64,000 nt of DNA from assembly GCA_032768795.1 (NCBI GenBank), contig CP136490.1:7998001-8062000 (forward strand), read 5' to 3'. Numbering within the stretch: the first letter of the stretch is position 1; every line of letters starts with the position of its first letter. This DNA comes from Tremella fuciformis (taxonomy: Eukaryota; Basidiomycota; Tremellomycetes; Tremellales; Tremellaceae). Positions 22,778-32,797 of the stretch are shown in pieces. The translations under genes and the position numbers were made by a program. The notes beneath the pieces are model-generated. The model searched no databases and was not told the DNA's origin. It saw nothing but the letters and a program-made list of their open reading frames with translations.

Positions 22778-23441
22778 GGTGACTACCTATGGTCGCCGGT
22801 CGGAATATCTGCGGGAGTGCTATGGTTTACTGTACGTTCAGGGCGGCTCGACTATGAGTGGCGAGTTATAAGTGCAATGCAACGCCGTACACTTAGCCGC
22901 GCGGACTTTATATGCGATTGGAAGTCCTGGCGCCTTCCCGTACAGCTCGCTTAAGAAGCAAAACGTCCCGACGTGCAACAGCCATAAAACTTGGAGAGTC
23001 TCGATGAAAGGACAGCACGATATCGAATGCACCCAAGTGAGAGCACAAACAGCTGACCCCTCGTCCGACCCGTCTTCGCTAAAGAGAAAGGAAACAGGCC
23101 CAGACGAAACGACAGAACAGCGGGAAGAGCAAGTCAGAGTGCGTCAAGCCGCCCGGGGGGCGTTTTGGCCTTTTGAGCGGGTGGGTCGTGCGCGCTCTGT
23201 GACGGCACTGGCCAAAGACTACAGTAAGTGGAATTCCCTCACACGGTGTATGCCATTAGCTCAAGAAATTCTCAGCAAGGATCTCTCTGCCTTGCTCACG
23301 CGATACACCATAGGAAACGGTACATCATTCGACCACGGCACGGTCCATTGGGGCAGAAACCGAAGAATCAAGTCCTTCATGCGAAGATTGAGGGTGACGG
23401 GGCATGAGTAACCCACAGACGCACCGCTATTGACTAATCTT
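22778..23441. other. Intergenic region with an unconvincing plus-strand frame
   Basis: About 660 bases between two minus-strand genes. A plus-strand frame from the ATG at about 23004 to 23411 (starting MKGQHDIECTQVRAQTADPS) is open but shows no motif and sits where the minus-strand promoter is expected. I do not call it a gene. Confidence 0.35.
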
Positions 23442-24437
23442 CTACCTGTGGTGACCCTTCGAGATATAGCTGCTACCACGGATTACCCCGGCGCCGATCG
23501 AGATCACAGTAGCAAAAGAGACCGCAATCTTCGCTGTCTGATCGACCTGACTCAGCCAGCTCTGTTCGCGGTTAGTGGTCGAGCGGGCGGGAGGGTCTTT
23601 CGACGGTCTATCTGTTCTGCGTTCGGTAGATGTCCTCTTGGGTTTGGCTTCGCTTGGCGATGGCCCCTTTGCTGTATCTCTTTTGTCGTTCGTTCTCGTA
23701 TCTTGCCAATAACTGTCCAAAGTAGACTGAACAACCGACAGTGACTTGCGAGTAGCCGAGATTGACCCTCCGGCGCGGGCGATGGCCAGTTGGACTACAA
23801 GATTGGGCGAAGGTCGAAGCGAAAAATCATGTGGCCAAGTACGCTCAGCTTCCGTCCACTGGACACTGAACTGATGCGTTGCTGCGTCGAGGGCATCGAC
23901 GTATTGATTGAGAATTTCGGTCTGGGTTTGGGCAGGCGAAGCAGCATCCGTACTCGATTCGACCGCGCCCATCATGGGCGACAGGTGCAGGGACGTCACG
24001 TCAGATCGAGCGGGTCCAGGACTTGACGGGGCGGACTCTCGATGTCCTTGATCGTCAATCGGCAGAGTTGACTGGACAAGAGTCACGGAATGTCCAGAAG
24101 GGCTTCTTGCTTGCAACGTTGGGACCAATTCGGACCGAACTGCTGCCGAGCTCAGGGCGGCCGTAGACTGGCTTTCGTCGCTTGGAGAGGTGGAGGACAC
24201 TTCGTGACCATCAAAAGGCTCCTCCGGACCCCGATTGATGCGAGAAGGCGAAAACGCCTCTTGACGGATGGCGGTCGCCTCATCACTCAGAGGCTGGGTA
24301 AGAGCACACGGGTAGGTAGCCGGCTCGTGCCCCTCGAAGATTTCACCCGGCTCGCGCGTGGTGTTGTCAAGTGTGAAGGTCTCGTCTAGCACAGACCAGG
24401 TAGTGTCGTCGCACAAGGGCTCAGCGATATCACTCAT
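23442..24437 (-). CDS. Unrecognised protein with a C-terminal hydrophobic tail
   Basis: The ATG at 24435-24437 (MSDIAEPLCDDTTWSVLDET) gives 331 codons without introns. The frame is open further up to an ATG at 24731, but that extra stretch has a composition unlike the rest and is probably leader. The body is Ser/Pro/Glu-rich and disordered, with a helical segment (QTEILNQYVDALDAATHQFS). The end carries a moderately hydrophobic stretch (IAVSFATVISIGAGVI) and a basic tail (SKGHHR), similar in plan to the gene at 22025. The function is unknown. Confidence 0.58.
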   Translation of the reverse strand: MSDIAEPLCDDTTWSVLDETFTLDNTTREPGEIFEGHEPATYPCALTQPLSDEATAIRQEAFSPSRINRGPEEPFDGHEVSSTSPSDESQSTAALSSAAVRSELVPTLQARSPSGHSVTLVQSTLPIDDQGHRESAPSSPGPARSDVTSLHLSPMMGAVESSTDAASPAQTQTEILNQYVDALDAATHQFSVQWTEAERTWPHDFSLRPSPNLVVQLAIARAGGSISATRKSLSVVQSTLDSYWQDTRTNDKRDTAKGPSPSEAKPKRTSTERRTDRPSKDPPARSTTNREQSWLSQVDQTAKIAVSFATVISIGAGVIRGSSYISKGHHR

Positions 24438-24820
24438 GACTTCGCACCTTTGGCGAAAGCTCGCGGGAAGTGTGGAGCTCAGGTCACCGAAATTGTCACC
24501 GCGCAATAATCGGTAAGGGTTGTGTCGGTCAAGGCGTGTCGGTGTGCGAGAAGGTGAAGGAATGTGAAGGAATGCGCTGCCATTCTCAACACGCCTGTTC
24601 TTATAAGACAAGCGGTCCTGAGAACACTGGCAGGTGGGACATGATCGCGTGTCGAACATGCAACAGACCCTCAGCCCGGAGTCGAGCATCAAAGGACTGC
24701 CGTTCGCACATTTCGTATCATCGGGAGTCATGCTCCGACGTGCAAGGATGTTGTGCCATCGTCACACGGACAATCGGACCATTGATCTGATTGAGACATT
24801 CAGCGGGGGTCTCGAAACAG
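24438..24820. other. Intergenic region
   Basis: About 380 bases holding the upstream region of the gene at 23442-24437. A near-duplicate gtgaaggaatgtgaaggaatg (about 24553-24573) is a short direct repeat. Nothing else is supported. Confidence 0.4.
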
Positions 24821-27034
24821 TCAATCTTCCTCCATTGCAGATCGGCCTTCTTCCGAGTCCTCACGTATCATCTCCACGCCCTCCTCCCTGTCCGTTTGCA
24901 TGCCTCCATTGGCCAGACTGAGTAGCCCAAGGCTGCCGAGTGCTTGGGGTGCTGCGCCTTGCGAATTGGCTGCACTGACAGCGGCATTGACCCCCGGCCC
25001 GCAAAATGCAGCAGCGAGCGAGAAGCCCCGGGACGGGCCCGAAGATGATATGCCGTCCCGCCCTAAACTTGTGCCGAGGACCCCGGAGGTCGAGCCGATA
25101 CTCAATGCTGGTGATGCCGCTCGACTTCTGCTAGACATTGGGCGGGAGTATGGGTGATGTGCACCTTTGATCGGCCGATGGGATGAGAACATCGGCGCGA
25201 GACTAGGCGATTGAGGGATCGGTATTGACATCGAGCCTCGTGAGGGTGACATGGGAAATGGGCTCGAGCCGTTAAGGAATCCGGGGGACGTTCCCCGAGG
25301 CCTTTTGTATGGGTCGTAACGGTCATCGACTTGAGCTGTCCCGATTAGTGGTAGTTCAGCGTATGCAGATGGACTTGCCTTTTCGCTTTCCAGGCCGAAC
25401 GGAAGCTGAGCCCGAATCTCTGTATTGCATGTACCCTGGACTGGCCATGGACAGCGAGCCTGGAGAGCCAGCAAGCTAGTCGATGAGCCGGGCCTTACAA
25501 GGCAACGAGCACTCACCTCGAGCCTTTCGATTGTCGGACTGGCCAGAGGCGTGCCAGCCCCGCCCATGCCAAGCCCGCCGAAAGCACTCGGCAACCCAGT
25601 ATTGCTGCCAGGGCTGGGTACCATGCCGGCACCAGCTGAACTGAAACTCATCCTTGTCGTTCCTCCACGCAATGCGCCCGGCCAAGGCCCATTCAAAGGC
25701 GGAGGTGTCTGTCCTTCTTGTATTTGCGGCAACGCACCGGGTTGAGTCTGACTAGCAGGAGTTGACTTTCCAGATTCGGACACGGCCGTGCCCATAACGA
25801 CCGATGAGCTGCTGGAGCCCACTCGGTCCATGTCCATGCCGGCAGCGAATGCCGCATTGACGGGTTCGGTAGGCGGGTCTTCGGGCATTTCGTCGGAATC
25901 ACTATCGCTCGATCCGCGCCTTGCCCAGCTTTGCCGTGCCCAGGAGGGTCGGCGGAAATTCATCTCATCGTCGTCATCATCGTCCCCTCCGACCATCTCG
26001 GGGAAGCGACCCCTGGAGCTGCGCGGCGCACGAGGTGTTAAAGGCAAGGCGGAGGGATGCGATGACAGCAGTCTTTGCAAACGAGCTTCGGATCGCATCT
26101 CGTGCTCGAGGGGTGATGACTCGGACACGAGTGTAGCCAACAGCGAGGCAGGAAGTGGACGGCCAGACAGAGGGGGCCCGTGAAAGGGCCGTTGGCCAGA
26201 GATCCGGGATGGCTCGACGATATCGTCAAAGTCTTCCGCTCGTCCTTTGCCCTTGCGTCGATTTGGAGCCGGCTTGAGGTGTTGAGGCATCCATCTGAGA
26301 GGTAGCCGAGCGTCCAGCATCTCTCCACCCTCCAGTTCCATTGGACTTGCGCTTCCACTTCCTTCGGAATCCAGCCTGCCTGCGGCTGGAATCGGCGGAG
26401 TAGTCGTGGAAAGCGTTTCGAATCCAATGGGCGGCGCTGACGAGGTCCGCTGAAGAAGGGAAGCGCCAGAAGGTCCCATAAGACCTCGCCATGCGGGAGG
26501 CTTGAGCGGTCGAGGGGCGAATGGGTTGTCTGCCATCTTCGATGGTCCAGCAGGAGCCGTTTCCCGTTGTCCGTCCTCACTCTCGTCATCGGCGTCGGCG
26601 TCCCGACTTCCGCCTCGCTGCCTGCGGCCGCCTTCCCGCTCATCAGAAGCAGAGCTAGACGTCCTTGGCCCAAAGCTTGCTGTCTGGGCCAGGGACAACA
26701 TGCTGGGTCGACGCAGCTTCTTGGTGGTGACTGTCCCCGCTGAAGGCGGTGACTTGTCCAATACAAGGCCTGTTGCCGGGTAACTAGCATGGACGTCGCG
26801 ACTAGACGACGAAGAGGACGAGTTCGGCGAGCCCGTCAGGCCGAACGCATTGGTCGAAGCTGCGAACCTGACGGGGGAAGGAGGACCGCGTAAGCCAAAC
26901 GCTAGGATCGGTCGGTTAGACGAGCTCGTAGATGTCTCGACCAACGGCGATGTCGACATGTCGGCATCGTTCCGACTCGCAGATCCAATGTTCTCGCCCA
27001 GCTGAGGCGTCTTGGGTATATCGCGGGCCTGCAT
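24821..27034 (-). CDS. Large low-complexity protein of unknown function
   Basis: The ATG at 27032-27034 starts a 737-codon frame, or 718 codons if the 57-nt segment 25460-25516 is spliced out; that segment has a GTGAGT donor and a CTCCAG acceptor and keeps the frame. The protein is Ser/Pro/Gly-rich and disordered, with an acidic run (GGDDDDDDEMNF) and short conserved-looking islands: LRWMPQHLKPAPNRRKGKGR, ADNPFAPRPLKPPAWRGLMG, RYDPYKRPRGTSP and HHPYSRPMSSRSRAASP. Islands like RYDPYKRP and HPYSRP suggest a nuclear regulator, but I cannot name a family. It diverges from the TBC-domain gene across about 425 bp. Confidence 0.65.
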   Translation of the reverse strand: MQARDIPKTPQLGENIGSASRNDADMSTSPLVETSTSSSNRPILAFGLRGPPSPVRFAASTNAFGLTGSPNSSSSSSSRDVHASYPATGLVLDKSPPSAGTVTTKKLRRPSMLSLAQTASFGPRTSSSASDEREGGRRQRGGSRDADADDESEDGQRETAPAGPSKMADNPFAPRPLKPPAWRGLMGPSGASLLQRTSSAPPIGFETLSTTTPPIPAAGRLDSEGSGSASPMELEGGEMLDARLPLRWMPQHLKPAPNRRKGKGRAEDFDDIVEPSRISGQRPFHGPPLSGRPLPASLLATLVSESSPLEHEMRSEARLQRLLSSHPSALPLTPRAPRSSRGRFPEMVGGDDDDDDEMNFRRPSWARQSWARRGSSDSDSDEMPEDPPTEPVNAAFAAGMDMDRVGSSSSSVVMGTAVSESGKSTPASQTQPGALPQIQEGQTPPPLNGPWPGALRGGTTRMSFSSAGAGMVPSPGSNTGLPSAFGGLGMGGAGTPLASPTIERLEVSARCLVRPGSSTSLLALQARCPWPVQGTCNTEIRAQLPFGLESEKASPSAYAELPLIGTAQVDDRYDPYKRPRGTSPGFLNGSSPFPMSPSRGSMSIPIPQSPSLAPMFSSHRPIKGAHHPYSRPMSSRSRAASPALSIGSTSGVLGTSLGRDGISSSGPSRGFSLAAAFCGPGVNAAVSAANSQGAAPQALGSLGLLSLANGGMQTDREEGVEMIREDSEEGRSAMEED
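25460..25516 (-). other. 57-nt frame-preserving intron
   Basis: On the minus strand it begins GTGAGTGCTCG and ends TCTCCAG. It is a multiple of three and has no stop, so splicing or retention both leave the protein in frame. The encoded residues (VSARCLVRPGSS...) differ in composition from the flanks. Confidence 0.55.
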
Positions 27035-27459
27035 GGCGCTTCCGAGAGGAGTTTCTGGTCAGATCATGCTGGGAGACGGCGAATCTGTCAGGCGATGATG
27101 TCCTGGTTTTGGCGGTCGATTTTGTACCTCAAATGGACGCGGTCAAGATGTCGATAGCGGCCTGGGACGGCGGTGATACGAAGAAGAGATACTGCGGGTA
27201 GTCTGGAGAGCAAAGGAGTACAGAAGAGGGGCAAGGTCACTTGCATCTGATGGCCTATCCATTGTCATTGAGATTTCTGGACCCGGATATAACGTCACAC
27301 TCACGCCGACTTCCACGTCCATTCAGGCCGCATTGTACCTATCGCATCTTCTACATCACTAGCAGGAGTATCAGCTCTGGCGAACCGTCGAGAAGAAGAG
27401 AACGACCCATGCGAATAGCCATGCTCGCCCATCGTCTTCCAGCCTGAGCGCATCTAGCT
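27035..27459. other. Divergent intergenic region
   Basis: About 425 bases shared by the upstream ends of the low-complexity gene and the GYP1-like gene. No gene is supported. Confidence 0.4.
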
Positions 27460-29710
27460 ATGCCCCTCCCACCGCCAACCCGCCCGCATTCGGCCAATCC
27501 GCACGTCATCTTTTCCAGCTCCTTGTTCCCCGCCTCGTCCAAGTCGACACAGACCTTGCCACGCGCAACAAGCATGACAGGGTTCTCCCGACATCGCGCA
27601 GAGACCGAATGGGAGGACGCCTGGGACTCCTCCTCGGACACAGAAGACAAGGGTGAAGCCGGCGCTGGTGTTAAGGGCGTCAAGGCGCACATTCCAGCTA
27701 GCGGCGCCATGAAGGCCTCGGCGTCTGTCCCAGTATCTGTTGCCATACCAGCTCGAGGGGAGTCGAGCTCCTCCAACAATGTGGCCGCATCGTGGGCGAG
27801 TACTTCGTACATGCACGTCTCGCGCCCGTCAGGATCCGGAGGCTCGCCGACACGTCCGTACTACGCGTCTTCGAAAACATATACAGAAGGTGTCGAACCG
27901 CCACCACCTGGAACCAGCGTCCCAGAGCCAAACGGTCTACCTGGGGCAGTAGATGGCTCAGTGAATGCTGCTGGGAGATCCAAGCTGCCTCCTGGTGGAG
28001 CATGGGAGATCGTGGATCCAGTAGACCTGCGCGAGGAAAATACGACCCCTCCCCCGAAAGTGGGTAAAGAGGCCATCCGGCCTGACGCAGAGGACATCTT
28101 GAAAGGTCAGGCGTGCTCTCAGGTCGAGGATATATGCTGAGACAGGTCAGACCCCTTGCAGCTACTATCTTCACTGCAGATCTCACCCTCTGAACCGACC
28201 ACACCCTCGTCAACCCCGTCTGCCTTCCCTTTCCTCTCGCCCGTCACGGGCCGCACGACGCCCGATACACTACGAGCGCCTTTGGGGTATCCCATGTCAC
28301 CAGAAGCGGGCACTGCAAGCCCCAGAGTATCGAGCAGGAGTGGCGTCAGCCGGCAGCGCAGTGTTCGGACCGAGAGGCGAAGAGAGAAGTTTGCGAAAGC
28401 ACTTAAGGGACGGACAGAAGATGCTGGCGTTGACTTGGGTCAGTTCAGCTCATTCGACACGCCAGGCCGAGCTGATTAGCAGCCGAACTACGTAGACTTG
28501 CATGGTCTGGGGTGCCAGATGAAGTCCGACCCATAGCTTGGCAGTTGCTCCTGGTCGGTGTCACCAGACTCGGTGGAGGGCTTGTCTGACCAGCAGAACT
28601 ACCTTCCCCTACCCTCCCAGCCTCGACTGACAACCTTGAATCGGAAGCGGAAAGAGTATTCCCAGCTGGTGGACCAATACTTTGGCAGAGGCCTAGCATC
28701 ACTGGATCAGCAGATATGGCATCAGATCGAGATAGATGTCCCGAGAACTCGCCCAGGAGTACCGCTTTGGTCTTGTCTGACAGCACAACGGGTCAGACTT
28801 CCCGATTTTCGACGAGCTATGCTGACAGGCAAGGCACTGGAAAGAATATTATACGTTTGGGCAATACGGCATCCCGCGTCAGGTTACGTGCAAGGCATCA
28901 ATGATCTCGCCACGCCGTTCTTCCAGGTATTCCTATCCGCCTACATAGGTGCGCGGAGGCTCGTACGAAAAGCCACAAGCATGCTGAAGAGCAGATACCG
29001 ATCCAGAGATCTTCGACGTGGCGCACTTGGACCCATCCATTCTCTCGGCCATCGAGGCAGACAGCTTTTGGTGTTTGTCGAAATTGCTCGATGGGATACA
29101 GGACAACTACATCTCCCAACAACCTGGCATACAACGGCTCGTGCGGCGCATGTCGGAGCTCGTCAAGCGCATAGACGGTGAGTCTACCTCAGTGGCAGGT
29201 CTTCATGTTGCTTATTGCAGCTCCTCTCGCTGCGCATTTCGAGGAGCAAGGGGTCGAGTTCATGCAGTTTGCTTTCCGATGGATGAACTGTCTCTTGATG
29301 CGCGAAATGAGCGTCAAATGTACCATCAGGATGTGGGACACCTACTTGGTCAGTGACCGCCCTCCCTGCTTAGGTCAACGCAGCAGGCTGATGGATCAGG
29401 CAGAAGGGACCGACGCCTTCTCCCAATTTCACCTGTACGTCTGCTCGGCGCTGCTCGTCAAGTACTCCGACCGCCTGCGCGAGATGGACTTCCAGGTAAG
29501 TGTTTGCCTATCTGACAATGAAGAACGGTTTGTTAATCATGGTAGGAAATGATCATCTTCCTCCAATGCCTCCCGACACACTCGTGGACCGATCACGACG
29601 TCCAGCTCCTCTTGTCAGAAGCCTATGTCCTCAAGACAGTCTGGCAAGGCGCCGAAAACCACTTTGCCAACCAGGTGCAACAGCAGAGCTTTGGCATGCT
29701 GGGGCGGTAG
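27460..29710 (+). CDS. GYP1: TBC-domain Rab GTPase-activating protein (Gyp1/TBC1D22 type)
   Basis: It stimulates GTP hydrolysis by Golgi Rabs (Ypt1 in yeast). The N-terminal 300 residues are disordered; the ATG at 27460 is the first in frame. The TBC domain is spread over many short exons: KFAKALKGRTEDAGVDLG, LRRLAWSGVPDEVRPIAWQL, then IEIDVPRTRPGVPLW with the catalytic Arg finger, and YVQGINDLATPFFQVF with the catalytic Gln. Later segments are ADSFWCLSKLLDGIQDNYIS, EQGVEFMQFAFRWMNCLLMR and LCLPTHSW-like FLQCLPTHSWTDHDV. The end AYVLKTVWQGAENHFANQ is diagnostic of the Gyp1/TBC1D22 branch. It converges on the RBM26-like gene with 92 bases between the stops. Confidence 0.93.
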
Positions 29711-29802
29711 CTTGTCATCAAAGCAACCGATGGATGCAGGGATGCATATGCATACATATATTTTGATCTGCGCGCCCTCTCTCTCTCTGAGCATACGCGA
29801 GG

Positions 29803-32068
29803 CTACTCTTCGTCGTCGTGTCCACCTCTCGACGACTCTTCCATCATACCTCCTGCTCCTCCTGCGTCCATATCCACCTCCTGGGTTGGGGTGGCATGCC
29901 CATTTGTCGGCACTTCGGAGTGCCAGCCAGCTTTGACAGGCACATCCACTTCCTTGGTCCCCATCGCCAGTGCCTAAGCTTCAGCCGCGCCGTTTACGAC
30001 TGATGAGGTATACTCACCCGCTCGGCCATCTCCCGGTTGGGATACCGCACAATCAATGACCCATTCTCAGAAGGGACGACGTGTCCGCCAGTCGACTCGT
30101 ACCACTCTTTGAGCTTGTCGGCCGCTTCTTGGGACGGCGTCTCAGCGGTCACTGACAAGACGCGCGATCGGTTGTCCAGCGCCATGGGCCGCGCAAATCC
30201 GCCTCGGCCTCTGCCTCTCGGCGCGCCTCTCCCTCGACCACGTGAGGGTGACGGGCGCGAGTAGGGCGAGTAACGTGCTGACGAGTTGATGCCGAGCGTA
30301 TTGGCCTGTTGTCAGTACACCGTCGATGACACTGAGAGAAACAGGAAATCACCTTGTCCCTTAAAGCGGAAAGCTGTGCTTGGAGTCTCAACAGCTCCTC
30401 GTCATCTTTACCCTGGGCGGTCTCCATCCCGTGCGTTGCAAGCTCCTTGTCCAGCCTCTCCTTTTCGCTCAGGCCCATGCTGACGTCCGCTTCCTCCTCT
30501 TTGGGCTTGTCCACGTCCTCCAGATCCTTCTGCAGCTCGCGCATTCGCTTCAGAAGCGCGAGTTTCTCCTCCTTGCTGGCCGCTCCCTCGGCGCGTTTCA
30601 ACAGCACCTTCTGCTCGGCCATCAAGGTCTCCTTCCTCTGTCGTCGCTCCTTGGCCTCGAGATCCGCCAGAGTCGCCTTTAGCCTGGAGTTTGGACCCTG
30701 CAGGATTGCCTGCTTGCCCTGCTGAGGAGAGGCGCCAGATTCTTCGAGCGCCTTCATGTTCGCTATCAAGCCCGCCGAGGCGTCCAGAGCTTGCTGCCCA
30801 TCACCGCCCTGCCCAGGCCGCGGTCGATGCCATAGCACTTTGACATGTCGACTGTTGAATACCGGCGCGTCGGATCGCCAGGCTTTGTACGCCTCGGCAT
30901 TGGACGTGAAGCTCACCAATGCGCGAGCCGACCTGCCTTCGATGGCTACATTCGTTACTTCGCCAAATTGACCGAAAAATTCTCTGATGGCGTTCATCGT
31001 GAGATGCTCTCGAGGGATATCAGTGACGACCAGTGTGGTAGATGTCCGATCTTGCGGCGGACGGTTCGATCCCCAGAATGCAGACGCAGGGTCATTTGCA
31101 GGTGGTGGAGGCATCGCAAAGGGGAAAGGCATTGGGAAGGGCATTCCGAACGGGTTCGGGAAGCCATTTGGGTGACCTGCGCCGTTCATGGGCATACCAC
31201 CGCCTCCTCTCCCACGACCCCTCCCTCGAATCGGTCCCCCTCCTCTTCCTCTGAAGTTCTGCTGCATCGCATTGAAGTTTTGGAACATCTGCTCGGGATT
31301 CGGGATGATCGCGTCGTCCGAATGGTCGTATGGACAGTTGACTCCGCGCATGCAGAACCCGCGGTCTATCGATCAGCTGGTGGTCTCACATCAGAAGGAA
31401 TAGAGCGGACTGTGATAGTCGTAACACGGTTTCTTGCCCCTCTTCTGGACAGGTGGTCCTGACTTCGCATCTTCGCCCATCTCCACGTCAACTTCCATGC
31501 CATCTTGTCCTGTTGAGGGTGCTCGGACGGTCGAAGGACCAGCTTCAGGCTGTTGCGGAGGCCTGAATGGCGTCGAGGAGGACGGTCCCGTAGGCGGCGG
31601 TCGGAAAGACGAGACTGGGGCAATGGTATGCGCCGCGGTGGTGCCAGCTGGGTTTATTGCCGGTGCAGGGGCAGCCGCCGCAGGCATGAAAGACTTTGTC
31701 TGGAGCGTCTCGAAGAGGAGGTTCACAAAAGGCTGTGATTCTGCTCTGTCAACGCTGTCCTTACGACCGGCCGGGCATCCTCACTTTCTTCCAAAAAGTC
31801 GGCCAACTCTCGCGAAATGAACTGAGCGTTAGTATATCAACCGCAGATATCAGGGCTAGCACGCGTACCAGACGCCAATCCTCGTCCGTCATCTGCGCCT
31901 CGTGCTTGAGGAGAGCGATGATGTAGTCTGACATGACAACGGGGTCCGCATCGCACCTTGTTCGTGAGCTGTTGCAGGCAAACCACAGGAACAAGCTCAC
32001 ATCGGCTCGAGTGTGGTGACGAGCCATTGTTTGAACTCTGGCAGGTCATGGGATTCCTCGAACGGCAT
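29803..32068 (-). CDS. RBM26/27-type RNA-binding protein (PWI-like, CCCH zinc finger, RRM)
   Basis: Reads from the ATG at 32066-32068: MPFEESHDLPEFKQWLVTTL, then CDADPVVMSDYIIALLKHEA, the N-terminal PWI-like fold of RBM26/27. VNLLFETLQTKSF-like NLLFETLQTKSFMPAAAA follows. A CCCH finger is completed across an intron: C-x8-C-x5-C-x3-H in CYDYHNRGFCMRGVNCPYDH. Next are an RGG-rich stretch, an RRM (TTLVVTDIPREHLTMNAIRE, ARALVSFTSNAEAYKAW), a coiled coil and RGRGRGAPRGRGRGGFARP. A second RRM-like piece (RVLSVTAETPSQEAADKLKE) leads to a last exon ending GGHDDEE at 29803. In animals RBM26/27 act in nuclear RNA surveillance (PAXT-type connection); the role here is inferred. Confidence 0.85.
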
Positions 32069-32797
32069 CTTGATAGCGGGCTGCTCGCCTTTGCTGCCGC
32101 TATGGATGGTGCTGTGCAGCTTCGTGAGGCAAGACAATCCAGTTGCAGAACGATCTTTTGGTGTCCTTTTGGAAGGAGGAGCAGCGGAAGCAAACTCGCG
32201 TGTCAGCCAGCTGGGTGGTCGTGAGTGTGGCGGAGGGAGGTGGAATGTGATCGAGCTAGAGCCAGTTGGTTCTGAGCATGACTTGGTCTGCAGGAATCTG
32301 GTCTTCCCTAGGAGAGTCTGGAGCGCTCGTAGACTGACATTGCTGCGAAGGATCAGGGATGCATCTATCAATGAGCTCGCCCAAAGGATGTGGTCTGCAT
32401 GGGTCAGTGGGTGGCATAATCGTCGGTGGCCTGTGCGTTCTCGACCTTAGCCTCGTCGTGGGTAGATAGTGGTCTTGCGATACAGAGCAGCATGCAGCCA
32501 TTGAGGAATGTCTCTTGTCCATCGTGTCAATTCTTCTCTATAGACCTGCCCACTGCCCACTGTCACTCGACGCCGCATCACTAGCCTGCCCGGTCCGATC
32601 ACCTTTCCCCATTGGTACAAGTATATTTTTGCCACCATTCACCACGCCAACCATGACGCGTGTCGCTGTGTCACCTCTCGACATTCCTCACTTGTTCATC
32701 GCCATTTCGCTTTCAAAACCACCACACTCACCCCTCCGAGCATCGTCAAGCGCGCCGTTCGCCCCTTCGTCCGCCCCCGCCACATCCTTTCGACATC
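32069..32797. other. Divergent intergenic region
   Basis: About 730 bases between the RBM26-like and orphan gene starts. The right half is C/T-rich toward 32798. An upstream ATG at 32653 in another frame could form a short upstream ORF for the orphan gene. No further gene is supported. Confidence 0.4.

Noticed and set aside
23004..23411. Possible small plus-strand gene ending MRRLRVTGHE
   Set aside because: No motif, no conserved-looking composition, and it sits in the expected promoter of the gene on the other strand.
31060..31085. ggttcgatcccc, resembling a tRNA B box
   Set aside because: It lies inside the RBM26-like coding exon, with no A box or cloverleaf at the right distance. No other convincing tRNA was found in the window.
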